Source: an uncultured Shinella sp.
GTDB lineage: Bacteria; Pseudomonadota; Alphaproteobacteria; Rhizobiales; Rhizobiaceae
Length of the DNA stretch: 8,939 nucleotides
NCBI GenBank assembly: GCA_946886325.1
Contig: CAMPIK010000075.1
Coordinates: 1-8,939, forward strand
Reading direction: 5' to 3'
Part shown: piece after piece, positions 7,356-8,939 of the stretch
How the letters are laid out: every line of letters begins with the position of its first letter
Numbering within the stretch: the first letter of the stretch is position 1
Notes under the pieces: model-generated
Database searches by the model: none
Told to the model about the DNA's origin: nothing
What the model saw: only the letters and a program-made list of their open reading frames with translations
Position numbers and translations under genes: made by a program

Positions 7356-7400
7356 CTAATTCGCCAACTGCCTTCGAGGGCCACAATTCACGAAACGTGG

Positions 7401-7417
7401 TAAACAAGCCGTTAACC
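7401..7417 (+). promoter_or_regulatory. CtrA-like box in the podJ upstream region
   Basis: TAAA (7401-7404), seven bases, then TTAACC (7412-7417) matches the alphaproteobacterial CtrA consensus TTAA-N7-TTAAC with one mismatch in the first half. A further TTAACG half-site follows at 7432-7437. The box lies about 270 bases ahead of the podJ start in the only AT-rich part of this region. CtrA control of podJ is known in Caulobacter and has been reported for Agrobacterium cell-cycle circuits. The assignment here rests on motif and context. Confidence 0.5.
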
Positions 7418-7562
7418 AGCGGGCAAATTTTTTAACGATTTGCTCATAGACTGCATTTGGTGGGTTGCCGTGGGAGGAGGCCGCACCACATCGGGATCGT
7501 TTTCTCGCCTTCATCCGTCTGCGCCGCGGCAAATGCCCGCGAGAAATCGATGCGACTGCATT

Positions 7563-7584
7563 TTGACGTTTACGCAAACGTCAA
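7563..7584. promoter_or_regulatory. 22-bp palindrome in the acyl-CoA dehydrogenase promoter, LiuR-like operator candidate
   Basis: TTGACGTTT (7563-7571) and AAACGTCAA (7576-7584) are exact reverse complements around ACGC. The core ACGTTTACGcAAACGT resembles the palindrome described for LiuR, the MerR-family regulator of branched-chain amino acid and acyl-CoA catabolism in proteobacteria. The site is 68 bases ahead of the dehydrogenase ATG and its left arm doubles as a -35 box. The palindrome is seen directly; the regulator identity is inference from recalled consensus, and a TetR- or GntR-type fatty-acid regulator is possible. Confidence 0.65.
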
Positions 7585-7595
7585 TATTTTATAGT
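7563..7595 (+). promoter_or_regulatory. Predicted promoter of the acyl-CoA dehydrogenase gene
   Basis: TTGACG (7563-7568) is a strong -35 candidate. Downstream, TATTTTATAGT (7585-7595) offers three -10 readings: TATTTT with a 16-base spacer, TTTATA with 19 and TATAGT with 21. The longer spacers would fit a MerR-type activator that untwists the DNA, while the 16-base spacer would fit simple repression by a protein on the palindrome. The exact start site cannot be decided from sequence. Confidence 0.5.
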
Positions 7596-7610
7596 ATCGC
7601 TACCATGTCG

Positions 7611-7627
7611 GCGGACGTCGCGTCCGC
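7611..7627 (+). other. GC-rich leader hairpin ahead of the dehydrogenase ribosome site
   Basis: GCGGACG (7611-7617) and CGTCCGC (7621-7627) form a perfect 7-bp stem with a TCG loop. The hairpin lies between the predicted promoter and the AGGAG ribosome site at 7638-7642, starting about 10-20 bases past the likely transcription start. There is no following T-run, so it is not a terminator. It could protect the 5' end of the messenger, affect translation or mark a second protein site; no riboswitch class is recognized. Confidence 0.45.
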
Positions 7628-7651
7628 ACAAGCTGTGAGGAGAGCTTTCGA

Positions 7652-8939
7652 ATGCCCGTCTACAAGGCCCCCGTGAATGACACGCTGTTCGTCCTCAACG
7701 ACGTGCTCGGACTGGAGCGCTACAACAACCTGCCGGGCTTTGCCGACGCCACGCCTGACATGATCGAGGCGATTCTCGGCGAAGCCGCGAAGGTCTCCGA
7801 AGAGGTTCTCTTTCCGGTCAACTATCCGGGCGACCAGCAAGGCTGTATCCGCCACGACGACGGAACGGTCACGACGCCGAAGGGCTTCAAGGCGGGTTAC
7901 GACGCCTATTGCGAAGGCGGCTGGATCGGCCTCGCCGTACCCGAGGAATTCGGTGGCCAGGGCCTGCCCTATACGTTGCATGCAGCCGTCGGAGAGTTCA
8001 CCTCCGCTGCCAACATGTCGCTGATGATGTATCCGGGCCTGACCCAGGGCGCGATCGCCGCGATCCTCGTGCACGGTTCGGACGAGCAGAAGGCCACCTA
8101 CCTGCCGAAGATGATCGAGGGCACCTGGTCGGGCACCATGAACCTGACGGAGCCCCATTGCGGCACCGACCTCGGCCTGCTTCGCACCAAGGCCATGCCG
8201 AACGGCGACGGCTCCTACAAGATTTCCGGCCAGAAGATCTTCATCTCCGCCGGCGAGCACGACATGACGGACAATATCGTCCACCTCGTTCTCGCGCGCA
8301 TCGAGGGCGCCCCTGAGGGCACCAAGGGCATCTCGCTCTTCATCGTGCCGAAGTTCCTCGTCAGCGAGGACGGCACGCCCGGCGCGAAGAACGGCGTGTC
8401 CTGCGGTGCGATCGAGCACAAGATGGGCATCCACGGCAACGCCACCTGCGTGATGAACTACGACGAGGCGACCGGCTACCTGATCGGGACCGAGAACAAG
8501 GGCCTCAACGCCATGTTCGTCATGATGAACGAGGCTCGCCTCGGCGTCGGGCTGCAGGGTCTGTCGATCGCGGAAGTCGCCTACCAGAACGCCGTCGCCT
8601 ATGCCCGCGAGCGCATTCAGGGCCGTTCGCTCTCCGGCGCGAAGGCGCCGGACAAGAAGGCCGATCCGATCATCGTGCATCCGGACATCCGCCGCACGCT
8701 GATGACCATCAAGGCCTGGAACGAGGGCGGCCGCGCCTTCCTGCTGTGGACGGCGCTCAAGTCCGACATCGCGCACCGCGCAGTCGACGAGAAGGAGAAG
8801 CAGCCAGCCGACGACATCCTCGGCCTCGTCACGCCGATCCTCAAGGGCGTCCTGACCGACAAGGGCTTCGACCATGCCGTGATGGCGCAGCAGGTTTTCG
8901 GTGGCCACGGCTATATCGAAGAGCACGGCATGAGCCAGT
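7652..8939 (+). CDS. Acyl-CoA dehydrogenase, long DmdC/FadE5-like type (3' end outside the window)
   Basis: The first 429 residues of an FAD-dependent acyl-CoA dehydrogenase are present; relatives are about 590-600 residues long, so roughly a quarter lies beyond the window. It opens with the short N-terminal domain of this subgroup ([20 protein letters not shown]). [19 protein letters not shown] (about 89-107) belongs to the N-terminal helical domain. [10 protein letters not shown] (166-175) is the FAD/substrate-binding TEPxxGTDLG motif, and [16 protein letters not shown] follows in the beta domain. [10 protein letters not shown] (417-426) is the C-terminal active-site segment; by analogy with DmdC and FadE5 the catalytic base is probably Glu423. 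Such enzymes introduce the alpha-beta double bond in beta-oxidation or in methylmercaptopropionyl-CoA breakdown; the substrate cannot be told here. The ATG at 7652 has AGGAG nine bases upstream. In S. meliloti, as I recall, thiolase and fadB-type genes follow the equivalent gene, so a beta-oxidation operon may continue to the right. Confidence 0.92.
   Translation, partial: MPVYKAPVNDTLFVLNDVLGLERYNNLPGFADATPDMIEAILGEAAKVSEEVLFPVNYPGDQQGCIRHDDGTVTTPKGFKAGYDAYCEGGWIGLAVPEEFGGQGLPYTLHAAVGEFTSAANMSLMMYPGLTQGAIAAILVHGSDEQKATYLPKMIEGTWSGTMNLTEPHCGTDLGLLRTKAMPNGDGSYKISGQKIFISAGEHDMTDNIVHLVLARIEGAPEGTKGISLFIVPKFLVSEDGTPGAKNGVSCGAIEHKMGIHGNATCVMNYDEATGYLIGTENKGLNAMFVMMNEARLGVGLQGLSIAEVAYQNAVAYARERIQGRSLSGAKAPDKKADPIIVHPDIRRTLMTIKAWNEGGRAFLLWTALKSDIAHRAVDEKEKQPADDILGLVTPILKGVLTDKGFDHAVMAQQVFGGHGYIEEHGMSQ

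Larger units (their letters stand above)
7135..7651. other. 517-bp divergent regulatory gap between podJ and the acyl-CoA dehydrogenase gene
   Basis: No supported gene is present. The podJ-proximal part (7135-7350) is GC-rich and probably forms the podJ leader. An AT-rich island at 7400-7440 (including a T6 run) carries the CtrA-like box and is the best place for the podJ promoter. The segment 7441-7560 shows nothing I can name. The last 90 bases hold the dehydrogenase promoter, its palindrome, a leader hairpin and the ribosome site. A 73-codon frame on the minus strand (7356-7577) has an Arg-rich low-complexity product and runs through these control elements, so I do not call it a gene. Confidence 0.6.

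Noticed and set aside
7356..7577. A 73-codon minus-strand frame in the podJ/dehydrogenase gap
   Set aside because: The product is Arg-rich with no recognizable feature. The frame starts inside the dehydrogenase palindrome and covers the CtrA-like box.
7589..8926. A 445-codon minus-strand frame opposite the acyl-CoA dehydrogenase
   Set aside because: The plus strand encodes an unmistakable acyl-CoA dehydrogenase through the whole stretch; the antisense product is low-complexity and matches nothing.

Overview
The window looks like a chromosomal segment of a high-GC alphaproteobacterium of the Rhizobiaceae type (Agrobacterium, Rhizobium, Sinorhizobium or a relative). The evidence is the strong GC bias at third codon positions, a full-length PodJ-type polar scaffold, a TIGR02186/TauE-SafE gene pair typical of alphaproteobacteria, and podJ lying divergently next to a long acyl-CoA dehydrogenase gene. 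From memory, that last neighbourhood also occurs in Sinorhizobium meliloti. The genus cannot be fixed from the sequence alone.

Layout, left to right. (1) 22-582 (-) is a RibD-C/dihydrofolate-reductase-like oxidoreductase, divergent from (2) 698-1204 (+), an HxlR-family regulator. Their 115-bp shared upstream region holds a perfect 9-bp inverted repeat on the predicted -35 box of the regulator. (3) 1205-2002 (-), a TIGR02186 membrane-anchored protein, and (4) 1999-2925 (-), a TauE/SafE (TSUP) permease, form a translationally coupled pair with a 4-base ATGA overlap. The TIGR02186 gene abuts hxlR tail to tail with no spacer. (5) 3277-7134 (-) is podJ, encoding a 1285-residue protein with cytoplasmic coiled coils, one membrane span near residue 835, a periplasmic acidic linker, Sel1 repeats and a C-terminal peptidoglycan-binding domain. 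(6) 7652 to the window end (+) is an acyl-CoA dehydrogenase of the long DmdC/FadE5-like type, cut by the window edge just after its active-site segment.

The gene-free stretches carry most of the regulatory signal. The 517-bp podJ/acyl-CoA dehydrogenase gap holds a CtrA-like box and a GANTC site. It also holds a 22-bp palindrome embedded in the predicted dehydrogenase promoter and a 7-bp GC-rich hairpin in that gene's leader. The 351-bp gap behind podJ has short repeats and palindromes but no convincing terminator.

I see no mobile element, CRISPR array, RNA gene or clearly unknown multi-gene system. The most testable novelty lies in the operator-like palindromes and in the little-understood TIGR02186/TSUP pair.
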